61,213 nucleotides of DNA, taken from NCBI GenBank assembly GCA_902569285.1, contig CACFTS010000003.1, forward strand, positions 1-61,213, written 5' to 3'. Position numbers and translations under genes: made by a program. The stretch comes from an uncultured Pelagibacteraceae bacterium. GTDB taxonomy: Bacteria; Pseudomonadota; Alphaproteobacteria; Pelagibacterales; Pelagibacteraceae. The notes under the pieces were generated by a model. The model was not told the origin of the DNA and searched no databases. It was given only the letters and a program-made list of their open reading frames with translations. Shown here one piece after another: positions 1 to 8,194 of the stretch (positions are counted from its first letter, which is position 1; every line of letters begins with the position of its first letter).

Positions 1-128
1 ATTTATTACAAAATAATAAAAATCCAAGTGATACAGAAATTAGAGAATGGTTAGAAGGTAACATTTGTAGATGTACCGGATATCAAAATATAGTAGCTGC
101 AGTTAAAGAAGCAGCTTCTAAAATGTAG
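1..128 (+). CDS. Molybdenum hydroxylase small [2Fe-2S] subunit, C-terminal end (partial)
   Basis: The window opens inside a gene. The frame ending in TAG at 126-128 reads about 41 residues, including NICRCTGYQNIV. The CxCTGY motif is the second [2Fe-2S] cluster site of CoxS/XdhA-type small subunits, which pass electrons from the molybdenum centre to FAD. The stop lies 11 bases before the large-subunit start, so the order small-large-medium is one operon. The 5' part lies outside the window, so the first ferredoxin-like domain cannot be checked. Confidence 0.85.
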   Translation, partial: LLQNNKNPSDTEIREWLEGNICRCTGYQNIVAAVKEAASKM

Positions 129-139
129 GAGAAGAAAAT

Positions 140-2515
140 ATGGCAAGTTTAGTTGGATCTAGAGTAGAAAGAAAAGAAGACAAAAAACTTTTAACAGGAA
201 GAGGAAAATACACAGCAGATGTAAATTTTATTAATCAAACATTTGCATATTTTGTACGTTCACCTCATGCAAGAGCCCAAATTAAAAAAGTTGATACAGC
301 TAAAGCAATGAAAGCTCAAGGTGTAGTATCTATACTTACAGGAGCAGATATCGCTAATGATAAAATTGGAGGATTAATAGCTGGATGGAGAATTAAAAGC
401 GAAGATGGTTCAGATATGAAAGTTCCAGCACATCCACCACTTGCAAACGAAACAGTTAACTATGTAGGAGATCATGTTGCAGTAGTAATAGCAGAGTCAC
501 TTGACGAAGCAAGAAATGCAGCAGAGCTTGTTAAAGTTGATTATAAAATATTAAAAGCCGTAGTAGATACAAATGAAGCAATGAACTCAGATCAAATCTA
601 CAAGGATATTCCAAAAAATTTATGTTTTGATTGGTTGTTAGGTGATAGAGCGAAAGTAAAAGAAGCTTTCGAAAAAGCTGATAAAATAATTAAAATTGAT
701 CTAATTAATAACAGACTTATTCCAAATGCAATGGAACCTAGAGCAGCTAATGCAGATTATAATCCATCTACTGAAGAAATTACTTTATATACAACAAGTC
801 AAAATCCACACTTAGCTAGAATAATTATTTCAGCATTTAATGGTGTTGCTCCCGAAAATAAACTTAGAGTAATAGCTCCAGATGTAGGAGGTGGATTTGG
901 ATCAAAAATTTATCCTTATGCTGAAGAAGTTGTTTGTAGTTGGGCAGCAAAAAAAATTGAAAGACCAGTAAAATGGGTTGCAGATAGAACTGAGTCTTTT
1001 TTATCAGATTGTCATGGAAGAGATCATGTTACTCATGCTGAGCTTGCGGTTAAAAATGATGGAACATTTTTGGGATTTAAAAATGAAACTATAGCAAATA
1101 TAGGTGCTTACGCCTCTGTATTTGCAACTGTTACACCAACTTATTTATTTGGACCATGTGCAACTGGTGTATATAAAATGCCAGCAGCATACAGTAATGT
1201 AAAAGCAGTTTTTACAAACACAGCACCTGTTGATGCTTATAGGGGAGCAGGTAGACCTGAAGCAACTTATACCATTGAAACATTAGTAGAAAAAGCAGCA
1301 AGAGAATTAGGTATGGATCCTGCTGAAATACGTATGAAAAACTTTCCAACTCAATTTCCATTCCAACAAACATTAGTTCATTCAGTTGACTCTGGAGATT
1401 ATGTTGCAGGTTTAAAAAAAGCCATGGAAGTAGCAGACTATAAAGGATTTGAGAAAAGAAAAAGAGATTCAGCATCTAAAGGTAAATTAAGAGGAATTGG
1501 TTTATGCTCATACTTTGAAGCTTGTGGTATAGCACCATCACCTGTTGTTATGATGTTAGGATGCGGAATAGGTTTATGGGAGTCTGCAGAAGTTAGATTT
1601 AACCCAACTGGAAATGTTACAGTATTCACAGGGTCTCATAGTCATGGACAGGGTCATGATACTACCTTTGCACAAATAGCTGCAGATCAGCTAGGAGTAC
1701 CAATAGAAAATATAGAAATTTCTCATGGTGATACAGACAAAGGACCTTTTGGTTATGGAACATATGGTTCAAGATCTTTAACTGTAGGCGGAACAGCTAT
1801 AGTAAAAGCCTGTGATAAAATAATAGCAAAAGGTAAAAGAGTTGCAGCCAAAATGCTAGAAGCAAATGTAGATGATGTAGAATTTAGCAATGGAGAATTT
1901 GTTGTTGCAAAGTCTAATAAAAAGAAAACGATAGGAGAAGTTGCTTTTGCTTGCTATTTACCAGGAACTTATGGCGAAGTTAAATCACCGTTGCCTGAAG
2001 GAGAAGAACCAGGATTAAAAGAAACATCATTTTTTGATCCTGCTAACTTTTCTTTTCCAGCAGGTTCACATATTTGTGAAGTAGAAGTTGATCCTGAAAC
2101 AGGAGAAACAAAAGTAGCCAAATATACTGCAATAGATGACTTTGGAACAATTATTAATCCTTTGGTAGTTGAAGGACAGGTTCATGGAGGAATAGTTCAG
2201 GGAATAGGACAAGCTTTATATGAAAATTGTCACTATGATAATACAGGACAGTTGGTAACAGCTTCTTATATGGATTATACAATGCCAAGAGCTGATAATT
2301 TTCCAGAATTTGATTTAGGATTTACATGTACACCTGCAACATCTAACCCTCTTGGAACTAAAGGATGTGGAGAGGCTGGAGCAATAGCGTCTCCTCCAGC
2401 TGTAATGAATGCAGTTATGAATGCAATAGGAAAAGAAATTTCAATGCCGGCAACTGCAGAAAAGGTTTGGAAAGCTTGCAATCAAAGTAAGAAAAAAAAT
2501 TCGGAAGCAGCATAA
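140..2515 (+). CDS. Xanthine dehydrogenase/CO dehydrogenase family molybdopterin-binding large subunit (form II CoxL-like)
   Basis: This is the catalytic subunit of a molybdenum hydroxylase, 791 residues, the usual length for the family. The N-terminal part is the ald_Xan_dh a/b hammerhead (GRGKYTADV, SPHARA), followed by the molybdopterin-binding domain with GGGFGSK near residue 250 and the C-terminal GCGEAGAIASPPAV containing the catalytic glutamate region. At residues 366-372 it reads AYRGAGR. True form I CO dehydrogenases have AYxCSFR there, so this is a form II enzyme and the substrate may be an aldehyde or a purine- or nicotinate-like compound rather than CO. It sits between the small and medium subunit genes; SD AGGAG lies just upstream. 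Family assignment is firm; substrate unknown. Confidence 0.93.
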   Translation: MASLVGSRVERKEDKKLLTGRGKYTADVNFINQTFAYFVRSPHARAQIKKVDTAKAMKAQGVVSILTGADIANDKIGGLIAGWRIKSEDGSDMKVPAHPPLANETVNYVGDHVAVVIAESLDEARNAAELVKVDYKILKAVVDTNEAMNSDQIYKDIPKNLCFDWLLGDRAKVKEAFEKADKIIKIDLINNRLIPNAMEPRAANADYNPSTEEITLYTTSQNPHLARIIISAFNGVAPENKLRVIAPDVGGGFGSKIYPYAEEVVCSWAAKKIERPVKWVADRTESFLSDCHGRDHVTHAELAVKNDGTFLGFKNETIANIGAYASVFATVTPTYLFGPCATGVYKMPAAYSNVKAVFTNTAPVDAYRGAGRPEATYTIETLVEKAARELGMDPAEIRMKNFPTQFPFQQTLVHSVDSGDYVAGLKKAMEVADYKGFEKRKRDSASKGKLRGIGLCSYFEACGIAPSPVVMMLGCGIGLWESAEVRFNPTGNVTVFTGSHSHGQGHDTTFAQIAADQLGVPIENIEISHGDTDKGPFGYGTYGSRSLTVGGTAIVKACDKIIAKGKRVAAKMLEANVDDVEFSNGEFVVAKSNKKKTIGEVAFACYLPGTYGEVKSPLPEGEEPGLKETSFFDPANFSFPAGSHICEVEVDPETGETKVAKYTAIDDFGTIINPLVVEGQVHGGIVQGIGQALYENCHYDNTGQLVTASYMDYTMPRADNFPEFDLGFTCTPATSNPLGTKGCGEAGAIASPPAVMNAVMNAIGKEISMPATAEKVWKACNQSKKKNSEAA

Positions 2516-2524
2516 GGAGAAATT

Positions 2525-3310
2525 ATGAAAACATTTAATTATCATTCAGCGAAAGATGTAAAAGAGGCTTCAAAACTATCATCATCTAGCTCAGCTTTCC
2601 TAGCGGGTGGAATGACAACTATTCCTTCAATAAAGTTAGGATTAGCAAGTTACAAAGATATTATTGATATAAAAGGAATAAAAAGTTTGTCAGGAATTAA
2701 AGTTACTGGCAAAACTGTAAAAATTGGTTCAACAACTAAACATGTAGAAGTTGCTAAGTCAAAAGATGTTAAAAAAACAATCCCTTCTCTTGCTGCTTTA
2801 GCAGAGGGAATTGGAGACCCTCAAGTAAGAAATAGAGGAACAATAGGAGGATCTATTGCTAACAATGATCCTTCAGCAGATTATCCATCTGCATGTATAG
2901 CTTTAAATGCAGTAATTCATACAAATAGTAGAAAGATTGATGCTGAAAAATTTTTTAAAGGAATGTTTGAAACTACTTTAAAGAGTGGAGAAATTATAGA
3001 AGCAATAGAATTTTCAATACCAGAAAAGTCTAATTATCAAAAATATCCAAATCCTGCATCAAGATATGCTGTTGTTGGAGTGTATGTAGCTAAACATAAA
3101 AGTGGAGTTAATGTTGCAGTTACTGGAGCTAAATCTTGTGTATATAATGATAAGGATTTATCAAAAGCATTAAAAAATAATTTTTCATCTTCAGCTATAG
3201 ATTCTGTTAGAATTTCCTCATCAGGAATGAACTCCGATATACATGCATCAGCAGAATACAGAGCAAACATGATAAAAGTGTTTGCAAAAAAAGCTGTTGA
3301 GGCTTGCTAG
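2525..3310 (+). CDS. Molybdenum hydroxylase FAD-binding medium subunit (CoxM-like)
   Basis: This is the FAD subunit that takes electrons from the Fe-S subunit. The 261 residues contain the FAD-binding motif around AGGMTTIPSIKL (residues 27-38), the second motif VRNRGTIGGSIANNDPSADY near residues 100-120, and a CO_deh_flav_C-type C-terminal domain. It is slightly short for the family (about 270-290). It begins 9 bases after the large subunit with SD AAGGAGAA. The gene order S-L-M differs from the M-S-L order of classical cox operons but is common among form II relatives. The natural substrate is not determinable from this subunit. Confidence 0.92.
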   Translation: MKTFNYHSAKDVKEASKLSSSSSAFLAGGMTTIPSIKLGLASYKDIIDIKGIKSLSGIKVTGKTVKIGSTTKHVEVAKSKDVKKTIPSLAALAEGIGDPQVRNRGTIGGSIANNDPSADYPSACIALNAVIHTNSRKIDAEKFFKGMFETTLKSGEIIEAIEFSIPEKSNYQKYPNPASRYAVVGVYVAKHKSGVNVAVTGAKSCVYNDKDLSKALKNNFSSSAIDSVRISSSGMNSDIHASAEYRANMIKVFAKKAVEAC

Positions 3311-3331
3311 CAAACATTTATATTTCATCAA

Positions 3332-3661
3332 ATGAAAAACTCGTTTGATGAAAAAATTCTAGAAGAAGCTCATGACTGGGTAAAAGCTAATCAAAAAGTT
3401 GTTTTAGCAACAGTAATTCAAACTTGGGGATCCTCTCCAAGACAGGTTGGGAGCAGAATGATTGTAAATGAAAAAGGTGATTTTTCAGGGTCTATTTCTG
3501 GAGGTTGTGTTGAGTCAGCTGTTGTAAGGGAATGTATTGGTTTAATTAAAGATAATAAACCTTATAAAAAAATAGAGTTCAAAGTTTCTAATGAAAGTGC
3601 TTGGGAAGTAGGACTTGCTTGTGGAGGAGAAATTGCAGTCTACTTAGAACAGATAATTTAA
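3332..3661 (+). CDS. XdhC/CoxI family protein, N-terminal-domain half
   Basis: A 109-residue protein equal to only the XdhC_CoxI N-terminal domain. It carries WGSSPRQVGSRM and SGSISGGCVESAVV, the conserved Gly/Cys motif of this maturation family, and ends with GLACGGEIAVYLE. XdhC proteins bind molybdenum cofactor and deliver the sulfurated form to the hydroxylase. The Rossmann half is encoded by the next ORF, which begins on the base after this stop codon. The clean TAA/ATG junction argues for two separate chains that presumably assemble, rather than a sequencing frameshift. Confidence 0.88.
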   Translation: MKNSFDEKILEEAHDWVKANQKVVLATVIQTWGSSPRQVGSRMIVNEKGDFSGSISGGCVESAVVRECIGLIKDNKPYKKIEFKVSNESAWEVGLACGGEIAVYLEQII

Positions 3662-4342
3662 ATGAAATATTCTCAACTTAAGGAAATAATTAAAAAAAAG
3701 GCCTCAAAGACAGAATTTGCAATTGTGACTAATCTTGGAAACGGTTTAAGTGAAATATATGAACCTGCAAAATCATTAAGTAAGGAATTTGAAACACACA
3801 AAGAGCAAATTAATGATTTTTTTAAATTAAAAAAAAATGGAGTAATCGAAAAAACAGAAATATTTGTTGAAACATATATTAGACCTATAAAAGTTATTGT
3901 TGTAGGTGCAGTTCATATAGCTCAATATTTGGTAAATTTTGCAAAAAGTTTAAATTTTGAAATTTCTATAATAGATCCACGTGGTTATTTTGCATCAGAA
4001 CAAAGATTTCCAGATATAAAAATTATTAACAAATGGCCAGATGAAGCTTTTAAAGAAATAGGAACAAATGAAAATTCTGCACTAATTGCATTAACTCATG
4101 ATCCTAAAATAGATGATCCAGCATTACAACATGCTCTTAATAAAAAATTTTATTATATAGGAGCGTTAGGTAGCAAGAAAACTCATGCAAATAGATGTGA
4201 AAGATTAAAAGTTGCAGGTTTTAGTGATACCCAAATACAATCAATACATGGACCAATTGGAATAAAATTAGGTGGAAGATCTGCACCCGAAATAGCTTTA
4301 TCTATTATTGCTCAACTAGTTTCTGAAACTTATAAAAAATGA
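3662..4342 (+). CDS. XdhC/CoxF family protein, Rossmann-domain half
   Basis: A 226-residue protein matching XdhC_C, the C-terminal NAD-binding-like domain of XdhC. It contains VIVVGAVHIAQYL (a GxGxxA-like loop), the DPRGYFASEQRFP segment, HDPKIDDPAL, YYIGALGSKKTHANR and a GPIGIKLGGRSAPEIALSI end. These are highly typical of XdhC/CoxF accessory proteins that insert or sulfurate the molybdenum cofactor. It follows the XdhC N-half with no gap and overlaps the next gene by 4 bases (ATGA), so all belong to the hydroxylase operon. Confidence 0.9.
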   Translation: MKYSQLKEIIKKKASKTEFAIVTNLGNGLSEIYEPAKSLSKEFETHKEQINDFFKLKKNGVIEKTEIFVETYIRPIKVIVVGAVHIAQYLVNFAKSLNFEISIIDPRGYFASEQRFPDIKIINKWPDEAFKEIGTNENSALIALTHDPKIDDPALQHALNKKFYYIGALGSKKTHANRCERLKVAGFSDTQIQSIHGPIGIKLGGRSAPEIALSIIAQLVSETYKK

Positions 4343-4911
4343 TTAAAGCAATTCTCCTTGCTGCTGGTCAATCTAAAAGACTTAAATTTGAAAATAAACT
4401 AATAAAAATATATAAAAAAAAACCATTAATTAATCATTCATTAAATACATTGCACAAAAGTAAAGTTGATAAAGTTGTAATTGTTCTTGGTTATCAAAAT
4501 AAAGAAGTAAGAAAAGTGATTAAAAAGAATAAAAAAAATATTTTTGTATTAAACAAAAAATTTAGATTAGGAATGTCATCTTCAATTAATACTGGGATAA
4601 AAAAAATTTCAAAAAAAGATAAAGGGTTTATAATTGTTCAGTCTGATATGCCATTTATAAAGACTTCAGATATTAATAAAATCTATAATTCAATATCTAA
4701 AAAAAGATATTTAGTTTACGCATTAAAATTTAAGAATAAAATTGGCAATCCAATAGGTTTTGATCGTTCAGTATTAACTAAATTTAAAAGAATGAAAGGT
4801 GATGTTGGAGCTAAGTTTATGGTCAAAAGATTAAAAAATAATACTAATTTTATAAAAGTTTTAAGCAAAAAAGTTTTTAAAGATTTTGATTTAATAAAGG
4901 ATTTTAATTAA
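4339..4911 (+). CDS. MocA-like molybdenum cofactor cytidylyltransferase family protein
   Basis: A 190-residue NTP_transf_3 protein with the nucleotide-binding signature LLAAGQSKRL at the N-terminus, the QSDMPF motif near residue 104 and GNPIGF later, which together match MocA/MobA-like proteins. MocA attaches CMP to molybdopterin, giving the MCD form used by CoxL-type enzymes, and genes of this type usually accompany them. It overlaps the XdhC gene by 4 bases and ends convergently with moaE, overlapping it by 4 bases. CTP versus GTP specificity cannot be read from the sequence with certainty; context favours CTP. Confidence 0.82.
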   Translation: MIKAILLAAGQSKRLKFENKLIKIYKKKPLINHSLNTLHKSKVDKVVIVLGYQNKEVRKVIKKNKKNIFVLNKKFRLGMSSSINTGIKKISKKDKGFIIVQSDMPFIKTSDINKIYNSISKKRYLVYALKFKNKIGNPIGFDRSVLTKFKRMKGDVGAKFMVKRLKNNTNFIKVLSKKVFKDFDLIKDFN

Positions 4912-5354
4912 ATAGCCTTGATAGGATTTCCTTTTAACCAAGTACTATCTTCATTTTCATAATGTTCTTTTTTCCAAATTGGAGATCTTTTTTTTATTTC
5001 TTCAATTATAAATCTAGATAAGACATAAGCTTGGTCTCGATGTTTACAAGCAACAGCTATAATAATACTTATATCTCCTAATTTAAGAAATCCTTTAGCA
5101 TGTTCAATAAAAACTGCTTTATCTGGAATATCAAGTTTTTGATTTGCTTCATTGTAAATTTCTTTAAAACTTTTGATAACCATATCATCATGACTGTCAT
5201 AAGTAATTCCAGTCACTTTTTTATTATTATTGGTATTTCTAACAGTACCTAAAAAATAAATTGATGCACCAAACTTAGAGTTTTTGATAAACTTTTCAGC
5301 GCTTGAAATAAATATTTTTTCTTTTTTATAATCTACTATTTTTGTGTGAAGCAT
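4908..5354 (-). CDS. moaE: Molybdopterin synthase catalytic subunit MoaE
   Basis: A 148-residue MoaE protein. It forms the heterotetramer with MoaD that turns cyclic pyranopterin monophosphate into molybdopterin by transferring sulfur. Typical segments are GASIYFLGTVRN, ACKHRDQAYVLSRFIIEEIKKRSPIWKKE (quoted in pieces: the HRDQAY and IKKRSPIWKKEH motifs carry the conserved Arg/Lys active-site residues), and GNPIKAI at the end. Its start overlaps the moaD stop by one base (TAATG), implying translational coupling and balanced subunit synthesis. Confidence 0.94.
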   Translation of the reverse strand: MLHTKIVDYKKEKIFISSAEKFIKNSKFGASIYFLGTVRNTNNNKKVTGITYDSHDDMVIKSFKEIYNEANQKLDIPDKAVFIEHAKGFLKLGDISIIIAVACKHRDQAYVLSRFIIEEIKKRSPIWKKEHYENEDSTWLKGNPIKAI

Positions 5355-5623
5355 TAACCTCCTCCGATAGGGGGTATAATACCAATTTTTTGATTCTTTG
5401 TGATTTTATAATTGTCGCTAATTATTTCATTATTTTCAGAACAAAAAGCTGAAGATTTTACAACTTTGATAAAACTTTCATTGCCTTTGAAATTTTTATT
5501 TAAATATTCAATAATTTCATTTCTTAAATCATCTACTGAAGCTTTATCTTGAACCTCAATCTCTAAGTGATCTTTATTACTAAAGTCTCGACTAGCTCCA
5601 AACAATTCTAATTTAATTTTCAA
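5354..5623 (-). CDS. moaD: Molybdopterin synthase sulfur carrier subunit MoaD
   Basis: An 89-residue ubiquitin-fold ThiS/MoaD protein. It ends in IIPPIGGG; the terminal Gly-Gly is adenylated and converted to the thiocarboxylate that donates sulfur in the MoaE reaction. The N-terminal beta-strand KIKLELFGASRDF fits the family. It is directly upstream of moaE with a 1-base overlap and 43 bases downstream of the thioesterase gene on the same strand. Confidence 0.92.
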   Translation of the reverse strand: MKIKLELFGASRDFSNKDHLEIEVQDKASVDDLRNEIIEYLNKNFKGNESFIKVVKSSAFCSENNEIISDNYKITKNQKIGIIPPIGGG

Positions 5624-5666
5624 TTTATTTGTTTACCTTTTTTTATTGGATCAATTAAAAGTTTTT

Positions 5667-6137
5667 TCATATTTTTAATTTTGATGAAAATTTTAAGTTT
5701 TCATTATTAAATTGGGACTTATTTTTTTCAATAAACTCATCCATTATCTTTACTTTCTCCTCTTCAAATTCTGCAACTTTTCTCTCATTAAGATCTACAT
5801 ACAAAGCTAGAATTTCAATTGTTGAGGCTAGATATTTTTTTTCTTTATGAATCATTTCCATTTTATATTGCAGTCTTTTTTTATCATGATCAAAATAAAC
5901 ACAATTAATATCTACTTCATCATTTAGTTGGAGTTCTTGATTGTAAGTTATATGAGACTCTACAATCATTGTACTTTTCTTAGTTGTTTTTGCAGACTGT
6001 TCTCCCATCTTAAAAATATTATTTAATGTATCAGCACCATATTTATCAAACATTAATAGATAATATGAAACATTCATATGATCGTTATAATCAATCCAAT
6101 CTTTAATTACTTTTTGAGAACTTAAGTAAACTGACAT
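5667..6137 (-). CDS. 4HBT-fold acyl-CoA thioesterase family protein
   Basis: A 156-residue hotdog-fold protein. The N-terminal DWIDYNDHMNVSYYL motif, with Asp and His, is typical of the 4-hydroxybenzoyl-CoA thioesterase-like family and of the carnitine-related thioesterases. It lies between moaC (7 bases away) and moaD in an otherwise pure molybdopterin cluster. I see no known role for a thioesterase in cofactor synthesis, so the placement may reflect genome packing. Specific acyl-CoA substrate unknown. Confidence 0.78.
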   Translation of the reverse strand: MSVYLSSQKVIKDWIDYNDHMNVSYYLLMFDKYGADTLNNIFKMGEQSAKTTKKSTMIVESHITYNQELQLNDEVDINCVYFDHDKKRLQYKMEMIHKEKKYLASTIEILALYVDLNERKVAEFEEEKVKIMDEFIEKNKSQFNNENLKFSSKLKI

Positions 6138-6144
6138 TTAAGAA

Positions 6145-6690
6145 TTAAAAAATATTTTTTAAAAATTCAGGTAATCCATCAGGATTAGTCCATAATCCAC
6201 TTTTTCCACCTTCTTTTATTAATAATTTTACATTATCAATTTTTAGGTGTGGATTAACTATTTTGCTTAGATCGTAAATAGTTATTAAAGCAGCATTGAC
6301 ACCCATTATAGCTTCCATCTCAACCCCAGTTTTTGCAACTGCGGATACGACACAAAAAACTTCTAACGAATTATCCTTTTCATTCATAATAATTTTAGTT
6401 GCAGTATGATCAATTGGAAGTTGGTGGCATAAAGGAATTAGTTCGCTAGTTTTTTTAACACCTAAAACAGCTGATACTTCAGCTAAAGATATAGGATCAC
6501 CTTTAGGCATTTTTTTATTTTTAATTAAATCAAAAACTTCTTTACCTACATAAATTTTTCCAGATGCTAAAGCTCTTCTAAAAGTTTCTTTTTTAGAAGA
6601 AACATCAACCATGTTAAAAGAATTTTTTTTAAAAATTTCTTCTGCCCAGTCTTTTAATTCGTTTTGATTAACTATTTTTAAATTTTTCAT
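6145..6690 (-). CDS. moaC: Cyclic pyranopterin monophosphate synthase MoaC
   Basis: A 181-residue MoaC with the conserved LIPLCHQLPIDHT segment and the KTGVEMEAIMGVNAALITIYD segment (the latter in two motifs, TGVEMEA and AALTIYD-like). It completes the GTP to cPMP conversion begun by MoaA. Its start overlaps the moaA stop by one base. The N-terminus (about 20 residues before VDVSSK) is somewhat extended relative to many MoaC proteins. Confidence 0.94.
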   Translation of the reverse strand: MKNLKIVNQNELKDWAEEIFKKNSFNMVDVSSKKETFRRALASGKIYVGKEVFDLIKNKKMPKGDPISLAEVSAVLGVKKTSELIPLCHQLPIDHTATKIIMNEKDNSLEVFCVVSAVAKTGVEMEAIMGVNAALITIYDLSKIVNPHLKIDNVKLLIKEGGKSGLWTNPDGLPEFLKNIF

Positions 6691-7682
6691 TATCCACCAG
6701 TTTTTGATAAATTTTTAGTTGAACCTGTGTCTCCAAGTTCTAAATAGTGAGACTCTTTTTTAAATTGCATTTGTTTTAAAATAAGGTCTTTTAGTTCATT
6801 AAGCTGATCATCTTTTTGTAGTAAATGCCTAACACTTATTCCAGTGTTTCCAAATAAACATAATCTTAAGTCTCCTCTAGATGTAATTCTTAAACGGTTA
6901 CAAGTTTTACAAAAATCTTTTGAATAAGGAGCAATTATTCCAAATTTACCTTTATATTTAGGGTTTATATAGTTTAAAGAAGGACCCGCATCTCTGCCTA
7001 ATGTTTGGTATATCCATTTATTCTTATTTAAATAAGTCTTAAAAATATTTGATGATACATGATATTTTTTAAAGTAATCCAAGTTATCACCTGTTTGCAT
7101 TAGTTCTATATATCTAAAGTCAACTTTATTATTTTGAATAAATTTTGACCATATGTCAAAATCTTTTTCAGATGAGTTAATTCCATTTAGTAGAACTGCA
7201 TTAATTTTAATATTTTCAAAATTTAGATCTTGTAAATTTTTTATTCCTTGTAAAATTTCAGGCAATCTATCGTGACCAGTAATATTTTTAAAAGTTTCAC
7301 GGTCAAGACTATCTATGCTTATATTTATAGCATCTAAACCACTATCTGCTAATAGCTTTGCTTTTTTATCTAGGTGATATCCATTTGTTGTAATTGCAAC
7401 TTTTCTTATTCCAGATTCAAATTTTAAAACTTTAACGATTTCAAAAAAATCCTTTCTTACAGTTGGTTCACCACCAGTAATTCTAATTTTACAAACTCCT
7501 AACTCAGAAAAGCATTTTGCAAGACGTTTAATTTCATCAAGATGAAGGAATTTTCTATTGTCACTTTTGTCAATTTGGTAACCATTAGGCAAACAATAAC
7601 CACATTTAAAATTACAAACATCTGTAATTGACATTCTAATGTATGGAAATTTTCTTCCAAAGGTGTCTCTAAGTACTTTCAT
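6690..7682 (-). CDS. moaA: GTP 3',8-cyclase MoaA
   Basis: A 330-residue radical SAM enzyme. The N-terminal cluster motif is CNFKCGYC, the C-terminal second [4Fe-4S] cluster lies in CKTCNRLRITSRGDLRLC, and the protein ends with a Gly-Gly tail (SKTGG) needed for activity in the family. It also has ITGGEPTVRKDF, the S-adenosylmethionine GGEP motif. First gene of the moaA-moaC-thioesterase-moaD-moaE run on the minus strand; the genes are spaced by -1 to 43 bases and probably co-transcribed. Other Mo cofactor genes (moeA, mog) are not in this window. Confidence 0.95.
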   Translation of the reverse strand: MKVLRDTFGRKFPYIRMSITDVCNFKCGYCLPNGYQIDKSDNRKFLHLDEIKRLAKCFSELGVCKIRITGGEPTVRKDFFEIVKVLKFESGIRKVAITTNGYHLDKKAKLLADSGLDAINISIDSLDRETFKNITGHDRLPEILQGIKNLQDLNFENIKINAVLLNGINSSEKDFDIWSKFIQNNKVDFRYIELMQTGDNLDYFKKYHVSSNIFKTYLNKNKWIYQTLGRDAGPSLNYINPKYKGKFGIIAPYSKDFCKTCNRLRITSRGDLRLCLFGNTGISVRHLLQKDDQLNELKDLILKQMQFKKESHYLELGDTGSTKNLSKTGG

Positions 7683-7735
7683 TTATATACAAAACTAGCA
7701 TAGAAGGAAAAATCTTTCCAATGCAATATATTAGT

Positions 7736-7768
7736 TTTTAACTTCCAGTTTTTCACTGGAAGTTAAAA
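7736..7768. terminator. 13-bp perfect palindromic hairpin after the GYD gene
   Basis: The arms TTTTAACTTCCAG (7736-7748) and CTGGAAGTTAAAA (7756-7768) are perfectly complementary around a 7-base loop. It lies just past the stop of the minus-strand GYD gene and upstream of moaA. Part of the flanking A/T is used in the stem rather than forming a separate U tract, so it is a less certain intrinsic terminator, usable in either direction. Confidence 0.55.
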
Positions 7769-7776
7769 CAATTAAT

Positions 7777-8100
7777 TTATTTTCCAGGACCTTTATAAGC
7801 TGCTGCAATTTTTGCAGCATTTTCCGCAACTTCATTAATGTTAATTGCTTCACAAACTGCAATATCGCAAAGAGAACCACTAGCTTCTGTTGCCATTTTA
7901 ATACCTGCGCCTTGCGCAAAAGTTCCTTCAAAAACTGCTAAGAAATCGTAAGAACCTCTTAAACCAGTATAAGAAACCAGTTTAGCACCAACAGCTTCAG
8001 CAGCAGTTCGAGCTGCTTTTGCTCTATCTGACTTTGGATCTTTACAAAAACCTTGAAATCCTTGAGCAGTATATTTGCCCAATGCATAAAATGTTGCCAT
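7777..8100 (-). CDS. GYD domain-containing protein
   Basis: A 107-residue small protein of the GYD family (named for a conserved Gly-Tyr-Asp; here LRGSYDFLAVFEG). It starts MATFYALGKYTAQGF and has a central GAKLVSYTGLRGSYD, the hallmark stretch. The function of the family is unknown; members are small dimeric alpha/beta barrels and often lie beside oxidoreductases. It has its own SD (AAAGGAG) and is followed by a hairpin, so it is probably a single-gene unit sharing the divergent promoter region with the aldehyde dehydrogenase gene. Confidence 0.85.
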   Translation of the reverse strand: MATFYALGKYTAQGFQGFCKDPKSDRAKAARTAAEAVGAKLVSYTGLRGSYDFLAVFEGTFAQGAGIKMATEASGSLCDIAVCEAININEVAENAAKIAAAYKGPGK

Positions 8101-8194
8101 ATTTACTCCTTTCTAAAAAAAGATTATAACATTCCTAAATTAAATTTTTATTAAATAAGTTAAAATAATCACAACTTAAAATAGAAAAAGTTTT

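Noticed and set aside
1212-2481. Three minus-strand ORFs within the CoxL-like gene in the track
   Set aside because: They lie wholly inside a well-supported gene, lack family motifs and SD sites, and reflect A+T-rich antisense open frames.
3659-3662. Frameshift explanation for the split XdhC
   Set aside because: The stop and start abut in register with a one-gene-per-domain boundary and each half keeps its complete motifs, so two genes are more likely than an error.
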